Assembly: GCA_950097015.1 (NCBI GenBank)
Contig: CATNEN010000012.1
Location: forward strand, 551,501 to 615,500
DNA: 64,000 nt
Origin: Macrostomum hystrix
Lineage: Eukaryota; Platyhelminthes; Macrostomidae
Reading direction: 5' to 3'
Part shown: in pieces, positions 1 to 23,329 of the stretch
How the letters are laid out: each line of letters begins with the position of its first letter
Position numbering within the stretch: position 1 is the first letter of the stretch
Notes under the pieces: model-generated
Databases searched by the model: none
The model's input: the letters and a program-made list of their open reading frames with translations, nothing else
Told to the model about the DNA's origin: nothing
Made by a program: the position numbers and the translations under genes

Positions 1-1581
1 TCTATTCTGTCTGCCCCTACATTTAGACTTGGCTTACAGTCTGGTCTTATTGATTTGTTAATAAGAGTGCAAGGTCTTGGATCAACGATTCATAATACAC
101 GATCCTCAGTTCTCAAAGTGTCAACTACGCGCTAAATCCCATTAACTAATTGGACCAAAGATTTTTTTCGATCCTAGTCATCGTAATGCTCGATCGTAAT
201 TAGGCTTTACTTATTCTGCTTTTTTCATAATCTGTACCCGGTTACGCCATAGATAGAACACTGGAATTCATGGAAAGCAACGAGTAGCAAAATTTTCTTT
301 CTTGTTTTACTCGTAGATTTCTCGTTGACTGGCTGCAATCAACAATGTTAAAATTGCTGCATTTGATACTAATTGACTCGTGCTCATGAGTACAATATGA
401 AGGGGTAATATTTACTAGTCCTATATACATAATTGCTAAAGTTTTTTTCAAGGCCAAATGAATGCAAAGTCCAAACTTCTCCCTCGTGATTGGCTCCCTC
501 TATAACTAGAGCTAAGCCTAGGCTATCCTGTGGCACTCTCTGATTGGCTGTTGTTAATATGATGCAATTCAACCCCCACTCTCCATATCATTCCTTGCAT
601 ATGTAGTCGCTATAGTCACTGTCACTCCAAGACAAAAATAGACTCGTATTTCAGCAATATTTACGCACTTATAAGCTCGAAGCATTAGTTTATTTAAAAC
701 CACGGCATTTATTGTAAACAAAAAACCTGCTGCGCTGTAAACTTTATGATTTAAAAGCGAATCCTTTGTAACAGAAATTCTTATACATCTCTATTAAGTA
801 TTGATGACTACGAAATACATTCTAGTGCGTATTGTTTTGTTAAAGCCAATATCATTGGATTTCATTGTTAGATTAATATGAGCATTCATTTGTATTCCAA
901 GAAACACGAAGCAGTATTTTTTCAATCGAGTTTTTACATTCGTATCACACTGCGGCGGGTCATGAATCAGCCAAAAAAATCTGAGTTGCTGTGCAGTCAG
1001 GCCATCCTAAATATGGTGCAGTAGAGCAAGAAAACACTGACTAGAACTGACAGAAGGCAAGCAGCTATTCACAAGTGTCATGTGCCAACAGTTTTGTTAC
1101 TATAGCGCACAAAAAGATTTTGTTGCAGAATCTGTTGTTCTGCCTCAGAGCAGTATCAACGGTTGGCGAACGTTTAAAAGTTGTTCTCGGCTGAGTCTGA
1201 AATTGAATGTGCTCATTTGTTGATCCCATTGGGGAGAACTGTGGTATTTCGATGGTCTCGCAATAAGTCGCATTATACCCAATGCATTGTAGTTAAAATG
1301 CAAGGATTGCTACTGATGCCAGCGAAGTTGAGTAGCCAGATCAGAACACATTCGCTTTATACTGCTCTCGTGAGGATAAAAACGATCAGGTCTCACTTTT
1401 CATGCTTGGGATGGGTTCGGCTGCAAGCTTTAGCTTTGAGACTATGAAAATGGCCCATGAAAGGAAAGTCAATCAGCAATTTAAAAAATTAATTTTGGAG
1501 AGGCAAGCATGGTTGGGACAGACACGCAAACATTTGTTTTGTTAGATAGTTTAGACCAGCCAATCAGAGGGCGCGCAGACT
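1..1581. other. A+T-rich 3' flank of the PCBP gene, no gene seen
   Basis: No convincing coding region was found on either strand. The stretch is A+T-rich and lies downstream of the minus-strand PCBP stop codon, so part of it is probably 3' UTR. On the minus strand two AATAAA hexamers lie at 708-713 and 689-694, about 870 bp past the stop; these are the best polyadenylation candidates. Short open frames at 242-572 and 1181-1447 have no recognisable domain. Confidence 0.5.
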
Positions 1582-11657
<10,076 letters not shown>

Positions 11658-13031
11658 GCCGATGCGTGCGCGTGGGTATGTGCGTGGCTTGCTGAGGCAG
11701 TTTGTTCTCGCAGCTTAGGCGCCTAAATGAAACAGGACGGTAGGTAGGTGGGTGCGTAGCGGAACTCGAGGCAGATTGCCAGGGGGAGCGGAGGTTTAGG
11801 CGCAGACTGGCAGAGGATGCAAGGAGAATTATAGAAGGGCCTGCAGCATCGCTGGGAAATCAAGGTAGGAAGCGGGCTTTAGTGCGCAGAGGCTAGCGGA
11901 GGGGCAGAGAGGGAGACAGTGTGGGGAGGTCGGCAGGGCAGAGGGGCAGCAGGCAGCAGCCTAGATCGCACAATCGCAGCGGAAGCTGAAGGAACTGACT
12001 GACCAACCAGTGCGCGCTGCACGCAGCGGAGCCTCCTGAAAGCCTGCTCCCCTTCACACTGCCAGCAATAATTCCCAGCGAAGATGGCCCGCAATGGCCC
12101 CTGTTCGGTTGTTCGTGTCGCGGTGTTTCCGGCCTGCTGATTCTAAAGTTACAGCTGCTGCTGCTGCATGCCGACTGTTGGTCGAAGCCTGGATGCAGCA
12201 GTTGCAGCTGTGTTTAAAGCCCTGTCATCGCTTCAGCAAATCATTTCTGAAACCTTTGTCGCAACCGATTTTTTAACGAATATTGCATGCACATTGACCC
12301 CTTGAGGTGTATGTTTTCTTCGCTCTAGTTGCTTCTTTTTCCTTTCCTCGAAAAGTAGCTTTTTTAAATGGTTTCTCTTTCATATTCTCCCTCCTCCTCT
12401 TCATTGCATATTTCCATATCCCCATTTCCCTGACTCCCTGCGCCCTGACACTGTGACTTGTGACTCAAAAAATCCGAACTATATGACTGTTTTCACACTT
12501 AGCAGTGCCTAAAACAATATTATTGCAATACTTGCAGGTGGGCTGTGGGCACATCATTTGGTGACAGTCGACACTCACACAGGTGTGTACATCCGCCGTG
12601 ACTTTCTCATCGTCAGGCAGTGTACACTCTCATGCCTTGGGGCGGTCATTAATGTGTGAATTGTTCAGCAAGCCCCAAGCTTTCATTCCGCGGCTGCGCC
12701 CGAAATGAATGTGAGAGATTCGAGCTCAGGGACCTTGGTGCGATGCGATATGCGAACGCATCAGACCGCTCTGCCACTAATTTACGTATAACGTACGTAG
12801 CCTTCTATTTTTCAGCTTTCAGCTAGCCTGCATGCCTGGCATGCGATTTCACTGATTTATAAAGAAACTCAATTAAAAGAAGGTTTGGCCCGTTGCCCAG
12901 CAGCTGAGTCCCTCAGATTCGCCATCTCTGCCACTCTTTATCTTTCAATTTCAAAGTCTTGCGCCGGAGCATTGGGGGACGATTTTTATCGGCACCCACC
13001 CCACCCTCCTCTGATCTTCTGGCCGCGTCCG

Positions 13032-13063
<32 letters not shown>

Positions 13064-13535
13064 ATTCATTTCCTAGAGCGACGATAAGCCACCGCAGATT
13101 CAAGATGAGGGACTCGCCGCGTTGATGGGATCTGACATCGGAGATGGGATCGCCAGGCTTCTTCCCGCCGCCGTGGCCTCAGTTTTTATGGAATTTTTTC
13201 AGGCCTTTTTACTCCCGCGCCTCATTAGGGGAGAGGGGGGTGTGCGGCTTGGCTGGGGACCGCTGGCTGTCGCAGCTCCCGCCCCCGTGGCAGGAAGTTC
13301 TTCAAAGCTAAAAAAGAATTCTGCATCGCCAAGCCTCACAAACCCGCTGTGAGCTTATAGCATTATATTCGCATTGAGATGCTCAATGGGCCCCCGGGGA
13401 TTGTGGCGGCGGAGAGGGTTGGCAACCGGAAGGAGAGGGCTCCATTCAGGCCACCTGCCCTAGCATGGCAGGCTCCGGAAGCAGGTTCCACTGTGAGTGC
13501 AGGAAGTGGCTTGTCCTGCCTGCTGCTACTCTGAA

Positions 13536-13571
<36 letters not shown>

Positions 13572-13837
13572 GAGAGGCCGGGGGCTGAACTCACCTGGAC
13601 CACATCCACTTCTGATTTCTGAGTCTGGATTGAGTCCCCATCCTCTCCATGCCTTCCTGCCCCAGCCCGTCCGGTTGTCGATTGTGAAGTTGGAGGTTAT
13701 TATTGTTGAAAATGTGCGCGATTATTGCTAGCTGGAGAGACTGCGGCTGACACAAATTGTGGATGGGAGCAAGTCTTCCCGTGATGAGTGGGATTTCAGA
13801 GCAAAGCTGTGCTACACATTTGGGATCAGCGCTTCAC
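11658..13837. other. Upstream region of PCBP, no further gene seen
   Basis: The region contains the PCBP 5' UTR segment and presumably its promoter, a (CT)n tract at about 13036-13065, a (GA)n tract at about 13540-13570 and a tRNA-like SINE candidate at about 12540-12790. None of the small open frames shows a domain. No TATA box can be placed with confidence because the transcription start is unknown. Confidence 0.5.
12540..12790 (-). mobile_element. Possible tRNA-derived SINE
   Basis: On the minus strand TGGCAGAGCGG resembles a Pol III A box (TGGCGCAGTGG type), and about 60 nt on AGCTCGAATCT resembles a B box. The segment beyond, with CGTCAGGCAGTGTACACT on the plus strand, recurs in diverged form near 17330 and 45740. 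I cannot fold a true tRNA here, so a SINE is the better reading. Confidence 0.35.
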
Positions 13838-13950
13838 AAACCCGAATCCCCACAAACCCGAATCCTCACAAACCCGAATCCTCACAAACCCGAATCCTCA
13901 CAAACACGAATCCTCACAAACCCGAATCCTCACAAACCCGAATTCTGACT
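13838..13950. repeat. 16-bp tandem repeat (CACAAACCCGAATCCT)
   Basis: Seven near-perfect copies of CACAAACCCGAATCCT. The open frames across it are repeat artefacts. Confidence 0.95.
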
Positions 13951-14787
13951 AACCCAAGCGATTATTCAGTGATCCGGTGATTGACCTTCAAATGTTTCTC
14001 CTTGGTTTTGGCCCGATTTTTTTACCTGGTCATTAATCGGAAAAGCCAGATTTCTGCAAAGTCGGGCATCTCACTCATTCAGGTATTTGGGGTGGGGGCG
14101 GTTGTGAAAACCAAGACCGCGATTCAAACCGGGCAGAGCACTGCGATAAGGGGATCACAGACTGAGGAATAGGCGGCGCCACAGGTGACAGGAGGTGGGG
14201 CCTGACGTGTTTTCGCGTGTTTACCAAGATCGGAGGAGACTCGGACTGGAGCAGGGGGGAGAGGGAGCGCAGATTACTTAGATTTCCTGCCCGCATCAGG
14301 AAATGAGGGTTCGAGCTGCATCTGACAGGCGCCGAGTGGGAGGTTTAGAGAGGCTGGATGAAGGACGACTCAATGAGCACAGCCCAGTAATCCCCAGATT
14401 TTGTTCAGTCGGCTGAAGTCGGGGCTAAAATATGAAAACTGATAACAGAAATCCTCGATGCAAAGGGTCAATGGGAGCAAAGTTGTAGCGGGCTTTTGCT
14501 CATGCTCGTGTTTTCTCCCAACGCATTGTTTTTTATGTCTCCCTTTGTTTAATGCGTGGCCGATTGTACTGAAACACAATGGCTGCTTAGGCTGAAAGTT
14601 TGAACAATGCCCCATGCAGCCGTATGATTTCTTATTGTCTTGCTCAGCACTACAAACTTCACATGCTAACTGAATCAGTGCCATGCAATGCCACATCACA
14701 AATTACGAGTGTATTTCATGGCTATAAAGCTGAAAATTCTCCGCTACACCATCATTTGGCTCAATGTCTCCCCCACCACACTCTCTC
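13951..14787. other. Unassigned unique sequence
   Basis: No gene was recognised. Near 14110, on the minus strand, GGTTTGAATCG resembles a Pol III B box and may be a decayed SINE head, but no A box can be paired with it. Confidence 0.4.
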
Positions 14788-15330
14788 CATCTCCTTAACC
14801 TCTCCCTCTCCCCAACCTCTCCCTCTCCCCAACCTCTCCCTCTCCCCAACCTCTCCCTCTCCCCAACCTCTCCATCTCCCCAACCTCTCCCTCCCCCCAA
14901 CCTCTCCCTTTCCCCAACCTCTCCCTCTCCCCAACCTCTCCCTCTCCCCAACCTCTCCATCTCCCCAACCTCTCCCCCCCAACCTCTCCCTCCCCCCAAC
15001 CTCTCCCTTTCCCCAACCTCTCCCTCTCCCCAACCTCTCCCTCTCCCCAACCTCTCCATCTCCCCAACCTCTCCCCCCCAACCTCTCCCTTTCCCCAACC
15101 TCTCCCTCCCCCCAACCTCTCCCTTTCCCCAACCTCTCCCTCTCCCCAACCTCTCCCCCCCAACCTCTCCCTTTCCCCAACCTCTCCCTTTCCCCAACCT
15201 CTCCATCTCCCCAACCTCTCCCTTTCCCCAACCTCTCCCTTTCCCCAACCTCTCCCTCTCCCCAACCTCTCCCTCTCCCCAACCTCTCCATCTCCCCAAC
15301 CTCTCCCTCTCCCCAACCTCTCCCTCTTGC
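14788..15330. repeat. 17-bp pyrimidine-rich minisatellite
   Basis: About 32 copies of CCTCTCCCTCTCCCCAA with small length variants. It is strictly polypyrimidine apart from the AA, so it could adopt triplex-type structure. Five overlapping frames stay open across it on both strands, which is an artefact. Confidence 0.95.
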
Positions 15331-15640
15331 CAATCTGTCCACCTTTCCTATCTCTGCTCAATGTCCGAATCGCAGCCTACTCATATTTGAGCTAGTGCAG
15401 CTCAGTCAATTTGACGAGCCAAGTGGCCATAAAGCAGCTCGCATGCAATAATACAAATCTGGGAGTAAAATCGGCGGTAATGGAAAGCTGGTCAACGAAT
15501 TGCTAGTCCACCAAATCTGGTTCATAACTCAAACTGAAATCTGGGTCGGACAGGGTCGGATTCAGATAACCAGACAAGCATCTGCCGTCACCGTTCTAAA
15601 CAAATCTGAGCTGTCTAATTTATTATGTCCGAAAGCTCTC
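15331..15640. other. Unassigned spacer between two pyrimidine arrays
   Basis: Unique sequence with no recognisable gene or element. Confidence 0.4.
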
Positions 15641-15945
15641 ATTTCTCACATCTCCCCCCACTCCTCACATCTCTCTCCCTCATCCCAAATCTCTCTCCCT
15701 CTCCTCACATCTCTCTCCCTCTCCTCACATCTCTCTCCCTCTCCTCACATCTCTCTCCCTCTCCTCACATCTCTCTCCCTCTCCCCACATCTCTCTCCCT
15801 CTCCTCACATCTCTCTCCCTCTCCTCACATCTCTCTCCCTCTCCCCACACCTCTCTCCCTCTCCTCACATCTCTCTCCCTCTCCTCACATCTCTCTCCCT
15901 CTCCTCACATCTCTCTCTCCCCACATCTCTCTCCCTCTCCGCAAA
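15641..15945. repeat. 20-bp pyrimidine-rich minisatellite
   Basis: About 14 copies of CTCCTCACATCTCTCTCCCT. It is compositionally similar to the array about 300 bp upstream but has a different unit. Confidence 0.95.
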
Positions 15946-16364
15946 GCTGTCTTGTCCCCTGTATGTCGTTAGCAGATGCTCTCCGGCCAAGTCAAATCCG
16001 TGCTCGCAATCTTTAATAACTTCGCTGACAGAGCTCATCAGCATCAAGTCACGGTGAAGTCAGTGAGGAACTTGAAAAAGTGGTCGGGACCCATCTAACC
16101 ACCTACTCCAGTCGAGTGCCGCCTCTACGTGAGGGCACAATGGCCTTGGAACGGGTCGGCACAAGCGGGGCGTGACTAATGAGAATAGGGAAGAAAGGAG
16201 GAGGGGTGATTTATTTTAAAGACAATCTGACAAATCCCATTTCGGCTGATACTCGAATATGGAAATGGGAGATAAGGACAGACTCTATTGAAAAACTCCA
16301 TTAACTAGATCAGCTTTCATAATAATTGAACCGAAACACAAATAGCAATGCCAATTTCAAACGG
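15946..16364. other. Unassigned spacer
   Basis: No gene seen. Confidence 0.4.
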
Positions 16365-16565
16365 GTCAATCGTGGGGTCAATCGTGGGGTCAATCGTGGG
16401 GTCAATCGTGGGGTCAATCGTGGGATCAATGGTGGGGTCAATCGTGGAGTCAATCGTGGGGTCAATCGTGGGGTCAATGGTGGGGTCAATGATGGGGTCA
16501 ATCGTGGGGTCAATGGTGGGGTCAATGGTGGGGTCAATGGTGGGGTCAATGGTGGGGTCAATGAG
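16365..16565. repeat. 12-bp tandem repeat (GGGGTCAATCGT)
   Basis: About 17 copies of GGGGTCAATCGT with GGT and GAT variants. The unit is a multiple of three, so several frames stay open. Confidence 0.95.
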
Positions 16566-17359
16566 CCGAAAGAAAGCAGACAATAAAATTGAATTAAGTA
16601 GTATGCTACAAATGTTAGCCTTATAAATTGTTTCATTATGAAAATAGACAATTGTTAATGATAAGCTAGGTGCTACAGCAGCTCACAGCTGGGAAATTTC
16701 CGAGAACAAGCTCAAATAGATAAGAAAGCAGAGCAGGAAGAGAACTGAAAGTGCCGAACTCCTAGCGGGATTAAATTCCCATTAAGGGCGCTCTGCCGTG
16801 AGGAAAAGCAGTGAAGCCTCCCTTAGCAGAATCCCAGCCTTCTTAACCCGCACTCATTCTGCGCAAAGAATAGGGGAGAGTTAGCTGGATTTGGGATCCT
16901 CTCGGTGTATTTTCCCCAACAGGGGGGGGCAGCTCAGAGTTCCACTTATGGCTTGAAGAGCCAGCACAGCCACCACCCCGACAGCACAATGGGACACGCG
17001 AGTATTTTATAACCGAAGCGTCTAACAGGGGATCAAGGATCTCAGCCACAGTTCGAAGCCTTTTTTGAAATTCGAGCCCAAACAGTCTTTCAAATTTTCC
17101 AGTCGAATCTGCGAAGCGTGAATTTCGGCGAAACCCGACTCGTTTCAATATTTCAATATAGGAAGCTTTTTGTTGCTGTTCTGCCGCTTTTTTACTAAGT
17201 TGTGCTGCCAAATTAGCAGTACTGTGGACCCGCAGCCAGTGACAAAGCCAATTCTGCCAATTGCGCTGACTCCTGGGCACGCGCTCGCACAGGTGTCCTG
17301 ATCTTCTCAACGTCAGGCGCTGCACACTGTCACGGTACATTGGAGGTTGGCCTTCAAAG
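16566..17359. other. Unassigned spacer with a possible SINE fragment
   Basis: No gene was recognised. At about 17222-17340 GACCCGCAGCCAGTGACAAA and CGTCAGGCGCTGCACACT resemble segments at about 45630-45760 and, for the second block, 12580-12640, suggesting a dispersed repeat. Confidence 0.35.
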
Positions 17360-19112
17360 GCGTAAATCTAACACAAACTCTATCACATCTAACACAAACT
17401 CTATCATATCTAACACAAACTCTATCACATCTAACACATCATATCTAACACAAACTCTATCATATCTAACACAAACTCTATCATATCTAACACAAACTCT
17501 ATCATATCTAACACAAACTCTATCATATCTAACACAAACTCTATCATATCTAACACATCATATCTAACACAAACTCTATCATATCTAACACATCATATCT
17601 AACACAAACTCTATCATATCTAACACATCATATCTAACACAAACTCTATCATATCTAACACATCATATCTAACACAAACTCTATCATATCTAACACATCA
17701 CATCTAACACAAACTCTATCATATCTAACACATCATATCTAACACAAACTCTATCATATCTAACACAAACTCTATCATATCTAACACAAACTCTATCACA
17801 TCTAACACAAACTCTATCATATCTAACACAAACTCTATCACATCTAACACAAACTCTATCATATCTAACACAAACTCTATCATATCTAACACATCATATC
17901 TAACACAAACTCTATCATATCTAACACAAACTCTATCATATCTAACACATCATATCTAACACAAACTCTATCATATCTAACACAAACTCTATCATATCTA
18001 ACACAAACTCTATCATATCTAACACAAACTCTATCATATCTAACACAAACTCTATCACATCTAACACAAACTCTATCATATCAAACACAAACTCTATCAT
18101 ATCTAACACAAACTCTATCACATCTAACACAAACTCTATCATATCTAACACAAACTCTATCATATCTAACACATCATATCTAACACAAACTCTATCATAT
18201 CTAACACAAACTCTATCATATCTAACACATCATATCTAACACAAACTCTATCATATCTAACACATCATATCTAACACAAACTCTATCATATCTAACACAA
18301 ACTCTATCATATCTAACACAAACTCTATCATATCTAACACAAACTCTATCATATCTAACACAAACTCTATCATATCTAACACAAACTCTATCATATCTAA
18401 CACAAACTCTATCATATCTAACACAAACTCTATCATATCTAACACAAACTCTATCATATCTAACACAAACTCTATCATATCTAACACAAACTCTATCATA
18501 TCTAACACAAACTCTATCATATCTAACACATCATATCTAACACAAACTCTATCATATCTAACACAAACTCTATCATATCTAACACAAACTCTATCACATC
18601 TAACACAAACTCTATCATATCAAACACAAACTCTATCATATCTAACACAAACTCTATCACATCTAACACAAACTCTATCATATCTAACACAAACTCTATC
18701 ATATCTAACACATCATATCTAACACAAACTCTATCATATCTAACACAAACTCTATCATATCTAACACATCATATCTAACACAAACTCTATCATATCTAAC
18801 ACAAACTCTATCATATCTAACACATCATATCTAACACAAACTCTATCATATCTAACACATCATATCTAACACAAACTCTATCATATCTAACACAAACTCT
18901 ATCATATCTAACACAAACTCTATCATATCTAACACAAACTCTATCATATCTAACACAAACTCTATCATATCTAACACAAACTCTATCATATCTAACACAA
19001 ACTCTATCATATCTAACACAAACTCTATCATATCTAACACAAACTCTATCATATCTAACACATCATATCTAACACAAACTCTATCACATCTAACAGTGAT
19101 GTGATAGAGTTT
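17360..19112. repeat. 18-bp minisatellite with duplicated blocks and a terminal hairpin
   Basis: The main unit is CATATCTAACACAAACTC followed by TAT, interspersed with a shorter unit that lacks the AAACTCTATC part. A private variant (TCAAACAC) occurs at 18081 and 18620, showing a block duplication of about 539 bp. At the right end AAACTCTATCACATC is followed after 7 nt by its exact inverse (19076-19112). Confidence 0.95.
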
Positions 19113-19369
19113 GCATAGAACCAATACAAAATTGAAAAGGACGACCCTCCCTACCGCACAGTCCATTGTTGCTAACCTTGCTTATGAGATAAAATCTACT
19201 AATTGCACTCTCACGTATTTTTCTATGGATGAATGAAAGTTTGAGTCTAAAAAGACATCCATTACTCAACTGTCTATCTCGTCTAGCATGCTTAAACGGA
19301 GAATGGCTAGATAGAATAATGCGCTTGCAGACTTTCAGTTCACACTGATATGAACCAGAGCTTTGCAGG

Positions 19370-20815
19370 TGAGTGTGAGCTGGGATATTTGAGATGCTAT
19401 GAGCTGGGATATTTGAGATGCTATGAGCTGGGATATTTGAGATGCTATGAGCTGGGATATTTGAGATGCTATGAGCTTGGATATTTGAGATACTATGAGC
19501 TGGGATATTTGAGATGCTATAAGCTGGGATATTTGAGATACTATGAGCTTGGATATTTGAGATGCTATGAGCTGGGATATTTGAGATGCTATGAGCTGGG
19601 ATATTTGAGATGCTTTGAGCTGGGATATTTGAGATGCTATGAGCTTGGATATTTGAGATGCTATGAGCTGGGATATTTGAGATGCTATGAGCTGGGATAT
19701 TTGAGATGCTGTGAGCTTGGATATTTGAGACGCTATGAGCTTGGATATTTGAGATGCTATGAGCTGGGATATTTGAGATGCTATGAGATGGGATATTTGA
19801 GATGCTATGAGCTGGGATATTTGAGATACTATGAGCTGGGATATTTGAGATGCTATGAGATGGGATATTTGAGATGCTATGAGCTGGGATATTTGAGATG
19901 CTATGAGCTGGGATATTTGAGATGCTATGAGCTGGGATATTTGAGATGCTATGAGCTTGGATATTTGAGATGCTATGAGCTGGGATATTTTAGACGCTAT
20001 GAGCTGGGATATTTGAGATGCTAGAGCTGGGATATTTGAGATGCTATAGCTGGGATATTTTAGACGCTATGAGCTGGGATATTTGAGATGCTAGAGCTGG
20101 GATATTTGAGATGCTATGAGCTGGGATATTTGAGATGCTAGAGCTGGGATATTTGAGATGCTATGAGATGGGATATTTGAGATGCTATGAGCTGGGATAT
20201 TTGAGATGCTATGAGATGGGATATTTGAGATGCTATGAGCTGGGATATTTGAGATACTATGAGCTGGGATATTTGAGATGCTAGAGCTTGGATATTTGAG
20301 ATGCTAGAGCTTGGATATTTGAGATGCTATGAGCTGGGATATTTGAGATACTATGAGCTGGGATATTTGAGATGCTAGAGCTGGGATATTTGAGATGCTA
20401 GAGCTGGGATATTTTAGACGCTATGAGCTGGGATATTTGAGATGCTAGAGCTGGGATATTTGAGATGCTAGAGCTGGGATATTTTAGACGCTATGAGCTG
20501 GGATATTGAGATGCTATGAGCTGGGATATTTGAGATGCTGTGAGCTGGGATATTTGAGATGCTATGAGCTGGGATATTTGAGATGCTATGAGATGGTATA
20601 TTTGAGATGCTAGAGCTGGGATATTTGAGATTCTATATGAGCTGTAATATTTGAGATGCTATGAGCTGGGATATTTGAGATGCTATGAGATGGGATATTT
20701 GAGATGCTAGAGCTGGGATATTTGAGATTCTATATGAGCTGTAATATTTGAGATGCTATGAGCTGGGATATTTGAGATGCTAGAGCTGGGATATTTTAGA
20801 CGCTATGAGCTGGTA
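19370..20815. repeat. 24-bp minisatellite (GAGCTGGGATATTTGAGATG)
   Basis: About 60 copies of a 24-bp unit containing GAGCTGGGATATTTGAGATG. The left two thirds keep a 24-bp register and so stay open in one plus-strand frame; from about 20020 units losing 2 bp (CTAGAG for CTATGAG) become common and the frame closes. Confidence 0.95.
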
Positions 20816-22254
20816 GTAATAACAGTGATATGAGCCTTTGAGTCCTTTCTTATCCACCCTAACCTGGTTTGTTTGAAAGTTGGTGCATTTGAGATTTAAA
20901 AAACTGCTCTTGGCAGGGTATTTGATAATACGTCTTGCGTCTTATAGACAGAGTCCAGGGATAATCCATACAGAAGGGAATGACACGTCCGAGGCACAAA
21001 AGTACACGAGACCAGACATTCAGAGCGGACTACTGTAATACTGTTTTAATCTTAGCCAGTTGCCTCCTCCTTAGCTCACACGGGATCGGAATGCACAGAG
21101 ATTTAGAGGGGCCGGCTCAGACCTCTAGAGAAGAGCTAATAGCCAAACTCGGCAATACCGTTTTTTGCCGGTGCAGCTTTCTGAGTCACCTCCCCCCTGA
21201 TTAGAGGGGCTGAGCAGGAGAGAGCGCTAGGGTGAGGCCATACATTGAGGCGAAGCGAGGTCTAGTTGCTGCGGCGTGTCTGTCCCCCCTATCTCTCTGC
21301 TCCTACTTGAGTTGGGTAACAGTCTTTGCGCAAACCTGGGATCCGAATCCCACACACTGAGCTTGAGAGGGGCTTGCTTTAGGGGAAAAAGGGCATAAAA
21401 GTATGCAGAAGGACGGGATAGATCTCGTCTTTACTTCCCCTGTGACAGCATGAGGGACTTGACGGCACACACACACACACACTGTCTCTCTCTCTTCAAT
21501 CTTTCTATTTGTTTTTAACAGTCCAATTCAAGCCAACAAACGCTTACTTCTATTATAGAATGAATTTTTCTTGCAGCAGAACAACACCAATCTGAAGCAT
21601 TTTTTAACGATTGCAATCAATTGATTGATTGACACCTTGTGACGCGCAAATCACCAAAAGTTCGGAGAATAATTTATCGCAATTAGCATAAGCTGGGATT
21701 TTCTAAATAATTACAATAACAGCTACCAATAAGATTGAATAGGATTCAATTTTAACAAAATTGAATTTCAACTTACGTTTTTTCGTTTCGATCTATCGAA
21801 CGGCCTGGAGAGGCAAGCGATTTCGGCTCGTGGATTATTACGCGTATTTAGTCTTCTGAAATTATTCAGAAAAAATTAAAACGGACGAAGCAGACGTTCC
21901 TAAATTCCCAAATGAATCAATAATTTTTAGAGCACATCGAGATTCAAGTAGGAAATTCTGTGACTCGACAATTCCGAGCTTTCACTCTTCACTTTAGAGA
22001 CAGGTAAATAATATGCAGTGCAGCCGCGAGTGCAGCCAATGGCAGCGAATGAGCCAAGCCAGCCTGCTCAGTGCTCAGAGGCTACACAGCTGTGACTGCT
22101 CAGCCTGGACCAATGACGTTTCCGGGAAAAGGGTGTATTTTGTGATTTTTTCATTTTTTTGCTTAACTCAACTGAATTACGAGGTAGTTTAACTTAACTA
22201 AACTGAACTAAAAAAACTCGAAGTTTTTTATCAGCGGATCTGGCCAAAAATTTG
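20816..22254. other. A+T-rich unique region, no gene seen
   Basis: No supported coding region. There is a short (AC)n tract near 21467. A TGGGATCCGAATCCCA stretch near 21338-21353 is a T-arm-like palindrome, but the rest does not form a tRNA. Confidence 0.4.
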
Positions 22255-22550
22255 GCTGAAGTAAAAGATTCAAATTGCTAAAAATAGAACAGCAGATCAT
22301 CTAACACCATCACGTGACGATTTAAAACGTTAAAAATAGACTGCTAGTCCCAACTAGCAAACATCGTTTAAAGATTAAAGTTGCTAAAAATAGAACAGAA
22401 AACCCATCTAACACCACGTGACTTAAGATTCTAAAAATCGACTTACAGTACCATTTAGTAAACATCACGTGACGATTTTAAATGCAAAAAATAGACTGCA
22501 AGTCTCAACTAGCGAATATTGCGTGGCTATTAAGATGCTAAAGATATTCT
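22255..22550. repeat. Degenerate ~52-bp repeat carrying E-boxes
   Basis: Four to five diverged copies share GCTAAAAATAGA and AGCAAACATCACGTGAC. The palindromic E-box CACGTGAC occurs at 22311, 22415 and 22466. CACGTG is the site of USF/MITF/MYC-type bHLH factors in animals; whether it is bound here is unknown. Confidence 0.6.
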
Positions 22551-23329
22551 CGTTGATTTACAGCCTAAACATAATGAGACAATTTGAATAAACGTACGAA
22601 ACTTACCTATTTGCTAATCCAGCCAAGATCACGCAAGTTTCTACACTAGGAATGGCAGGTATGGCATCGGCGTGTGTGCAAACAAAGCCTTAAAAACTGC
22701 TTCTGTTGAGTCTGAGCTGCTAAGCTGCTGGTGCTGCAGGTCAGGCCCCGAAATGAAAGCTGTAGCTAATCTCTGATCTACCCGGAGGGCGGAGAAGCAG
22801 GCGATAGTATTTTGCGAATTCTTGAACAACTCCGCATACACACGCAGCTGACAGGGGTGAGCTAATCAGGGAAGATGAAAAGATGAGAGGCCATAATATA
22901 ATCCCCCCAGCACCCACTGCCTGACTCAACTCCCGACGGCGCTTTCAAAAGATTTCCCGTCTTTACCCCTCCCTCCCCAGCGAGTCCTTTGAATTCCACT
23001 GCAGGAGGGGGGACTCCTGACGACACAGAAGAGCCATCGGCCATCCACACATTGGATTACCCTCGGACTAGTAGGAAGAGCACTTCCTTTTACATTAATT
23101 AATTTCCTGTCCGTTGCAATGCGACATTGCTGCGAGCTTCCTTCAGAGCCGGATCTTATTTGTGACTCTAAGAAGCAACACAGCTTTTAGGATCCCAGCG
23201 TGAGCACAGATAACCAACTGGGATTAGCATATGAAACATCAACATCTAATACCATCCAGCTGGGTTAAATCATATTTGACACATAGGTTCACTGGCTTTC
23301 GTTAATTTTTTCTGGTTCCATGACCGTTT
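22551..23329. other. Unassigned spacer
   Basis: No gene or element recognised. Short minus-strand frames at 22641-23050 have no domain and no supporting splice structure. Confidence 0.4.

Noticed and set aside
14703-15451. Pro/Leu/Ser-rich or Gly/Glu/Arg-rich proteins of 190-280 residues
   Set aside because: They are translations of a 17-bp pyrimidine array in several frames on both strands.
21300-21380. tRNA gene suggested by TGGGATCCGAATCCCA
   Set aside because: The T-arm-like palindrome is not accompanied by a pairable acceptor stem, D-arm or anticodon arm.
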